Shown: positions 62,993 through 64,000 of the stretch, piece by piece | How positions within the stretch are numbered: the stretch's first letter is position 1 | How the letters are laid out: every line of letters begins with the position of its first letter | Source: Streptacidiphilus jiangxiensis | Lineage (GTDB): Bacteria; Actinomycetota; Actinomycetes; Streptomycetales; Streptomycetaceae | Length of the DNA: 64,000 nt | Direction: 5' to 3' | Assembly: GCF_900109465.1 (NCBI RefSeq) | Contig: NZ_FOAZ01000021.1 | Coordinates: 101,746-165,745, forward strand | The notes under the pieces: model-generated | What the model was told of the DNA's origin: nothing | Database searches by the model: none | The model's input: the letters and a program-made list of their open reading frames with translations, nothing else | Program-made: the position numbers and the translations under genes

Positions 62993-63176
62993 GTCGTCAA
63001 CCACCTGTCCCGCCTGCTGGCCGTACACCGTCACCGGATCAGTACCCGGAGGGGCTCTCGGCCGCTGGGCCCGTTCCGCCAGGCCGTGCTGGTGCTGCGC
63101 TGCTTCCGCGAACGTGGCTGCGTGCACTGCATGGCCCGTGACGTCGGCGTCTTCCAGGTCGTCGGCCACCGCCTTA
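62942..63176 (+). pseudogene. IS5-family transposase N-terminal remnant
   Basis: The frame reads VKGTFVVNHLSRLLAVHRHRI then RPLGPFRQAVLVLRCFRERGCVHCMARDVGVFQVVGHRL, the N-terminal and HTH_Tnp_4 part of Streptomyces IS5-type transposases. It stops matching where the dispersed 88-bp repeat begins; no DDE domain follows. Confidence 0.7.
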
Positions 63177-63264
63177 TGACGTTGCGTCAGTGTTGCGTAA
63201 GAGGGCAGAAAGTCGCGGCAATCGCTGCGAACTCATGAAGGGAGTTTCGCAGGTCAGCCGGGCT
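63177..63264 (+). repeat. Dispersed repeat copy B
   Basis: 88 bp matching 60444-60532 with scattered differences and one 1-bp gap; shares TGACGTTGCGTCA and GCGAACTCATGAAGGGAGTT. Confidence 0.8.
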
Positions 63265-63330
63265 ACTGAACTTGAATCCGTGATGTCGGGTTCTGCCACG
63301 CGGTGGTGGGGCCCGGCTCGTGGCTTCCCC

Positions 63331-63870
63331 ATGACGCGGGAGGGCGAGGATGATGTCCGCGTGATTCGAGACCTGCCGCCGTTGCCGTTGCCCCAGTACG
63401 TCGTGGTCCGTCTCGGCTGCTCACCAGAGGTGCCCAGTGAGATCGCCGCCGATCTGCGGCAGATCGGCGTACCAGCAGGGCTGATCGGCTACGAGTACCA
63501 ACCGCTGACCGAGGCGGCAGTCCTCGGCGGCATCGACGAGAGCGGTTTGGTCGTCTTCGGAACCAGCGGTCTGTTTGGACTCATCGCCATCGATGTGGCT
63601 TCGCGCCGCATCGTGCACATCCCCACAACCGAGTCTTCGACCGCCAATCACGTGAACAAGGACCTCGAAGCCTTCCACCGGTGCGTCGCGGCCACCATCG
63701 CCCGCTTCCCGTTCTACGAGGAAGGCGAGGAGGGCAGGTTCGACGAGGCAGCGGACGACCTTCGCGAGCTCCTCGCCACCCTCGATGACACCGCGCTCGC
63801 ACACAACGGGCTATGGGAGACCCTGTGCGACGACGTCGCGATGGGCGACTACGCGAACTGGGAAGACTGA
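63331..63870 (+). CDS. SUKH-4-like immunity protein
   Basis: 179 residues. FGLIAIDVASRRIVHIPTTES then NVNKDLEAFHRCVAATIARFPFY-like pattern (actual NHVNKDLEAFHRCV) match the SUKH-4 family, which neutralises polymorphic or secreted toxins. No toxin gene is adjacent. Start is uncertain: ATG 63331 is used; ATG 63283 or 63235 or GTG 63361 are alternatives. Confidence 0.72.
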   Translation: MTREGEDDVRVIRDLPPLPLPQYVVVRLGCSPEVPSEIAADLRQIGVPAGLIGYEYQPLTEAAVLGGIDESGLVVFGTSGLFGLIAIDVASRRIVHIPTTESSTANHVNKDLEAFHRCVAATIARFPFYEEGEEGRFDEAADDLRELLATLDDTALAHNGLWETLCDDVAMGDYANWED

Positions 63871-63876
63871 AGCACG

Positions 63877-64000
63877 TCAGCCCCCCAGTATCAGACCCGT
63901 GGCCGTCAGGCAGCCGTCGACCAGATCCGGTCGGTACTGGATCCTCTTGAGGCGACGCTTCACGGCTCGGGTGATCTGGCTCAGGTCCGCGGCGGCGAGG
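63877..64000 (-). CDS. IS630-type transposase, C-terminal end (truncated by the window)
   Basis: About 41 residues ending TATGLILGG; DLSQITRAVKRRLKRIQYRP then DLVDGCLTATGL resembles the C-terminus of IS630-type DDE transposases. The start lies beyond the right edge. Confidence 0.65.
   Translation of the reverse strand, partial: LAAADLSQITRAVKRRLKRIQYRPDLVDGCLTATGLILGG

Overview
The window is high-GC DNA with GTG/ATG starts, many ATGA-type overlaps, NNGACA/TANNNT promoters, frequent near-leaderless genes and dense regulatory palindromes. Gene content (NlpC/P60 endopeptidase behind a c-di-AMP riboswitch, FHA-ABC transporter with Ser/Thr kinase, ECF41-type sigma factor, HAF-repeat and ricin-lectin exoproteins, GH18 enzyme with a DasR-type site, SCO4226-like DUF4242 protein) points to a Streptomyces-like actinomycete (Streptomyces, Kitasatospora or Streptacidiphilus) chromosome. 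No rRNA, tRNA or CRISPR array was recognised.

Layout. 1-8.5 kb: end of an epoxide hydrolase, an FHA-ABC exporter with its likely kinase, a YtrA-type GntR/ABC operon with a visible promoter-operator, small proteins and an ICMT-like methyltransferase. 8.7-17.8 kb: riboswitch-controlled NlpC/P60 protein, PP2C-like phosphatase, ECF41 sigma factor, GH18 protein, methyltransferase, ricin lectin, ArsR regulator, HAF-repeat protein. 17.8-20.8 kb: a translationally coupled SWIM zinc-finger/large helical protein pair. 20.9-31 kb: a probable amine or amino-acid catabolic locus with two APC permeases, a fused Xre-TetR regulator, an FAD amine oxidase and a four-gene operon of permease, ADP-forming acyl-CoA synthetase, acyl-CoA dehydrogenase and nitronate-monooxygenase-like flavoenzyme. 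31-44.9 kb: KimA-like transporter, carbonic anhydrase/TetR divergon, a lipoprotein agmatine-deiminase homologue with a DUF4436 protein, a phosphoesterase exoprotein, an Xre-MurA fusion and several small enzymes.

45-56.6 kb: a 14-bp minisatellite, a small HTH/Clp_N pair with TGTCAGG operators, a MarR-ABC drug-efflux-type operon, two membrane-anchored proteins, a LysE/MocR divergon, a perfect 84-bp x3 higher-order repeat, a CPA2 antiporter and a TetR/DUF35/acyl-CoA dehydrogenase locus carrying four copies of one operator. 56.6-64 kb: accessory DNA of lower coding density, opening with a 4,088-bp segment bounded by a duplicated 3' end of the acyl-CoA dehydrogenase gene, then a second dispersed 88-bp repeat, a broken SDR gene, transposase remnants, an orphan SUKH-type immunity gene and the end of an IS630-type transposase.

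Regulation is unusually legible: at least ten genes or operons carry perfect or near-perfect palindromes or spaced direct repeats next to the gene of a matching regulator. Functions are inferred from motifs read by eye; no database search was possible.
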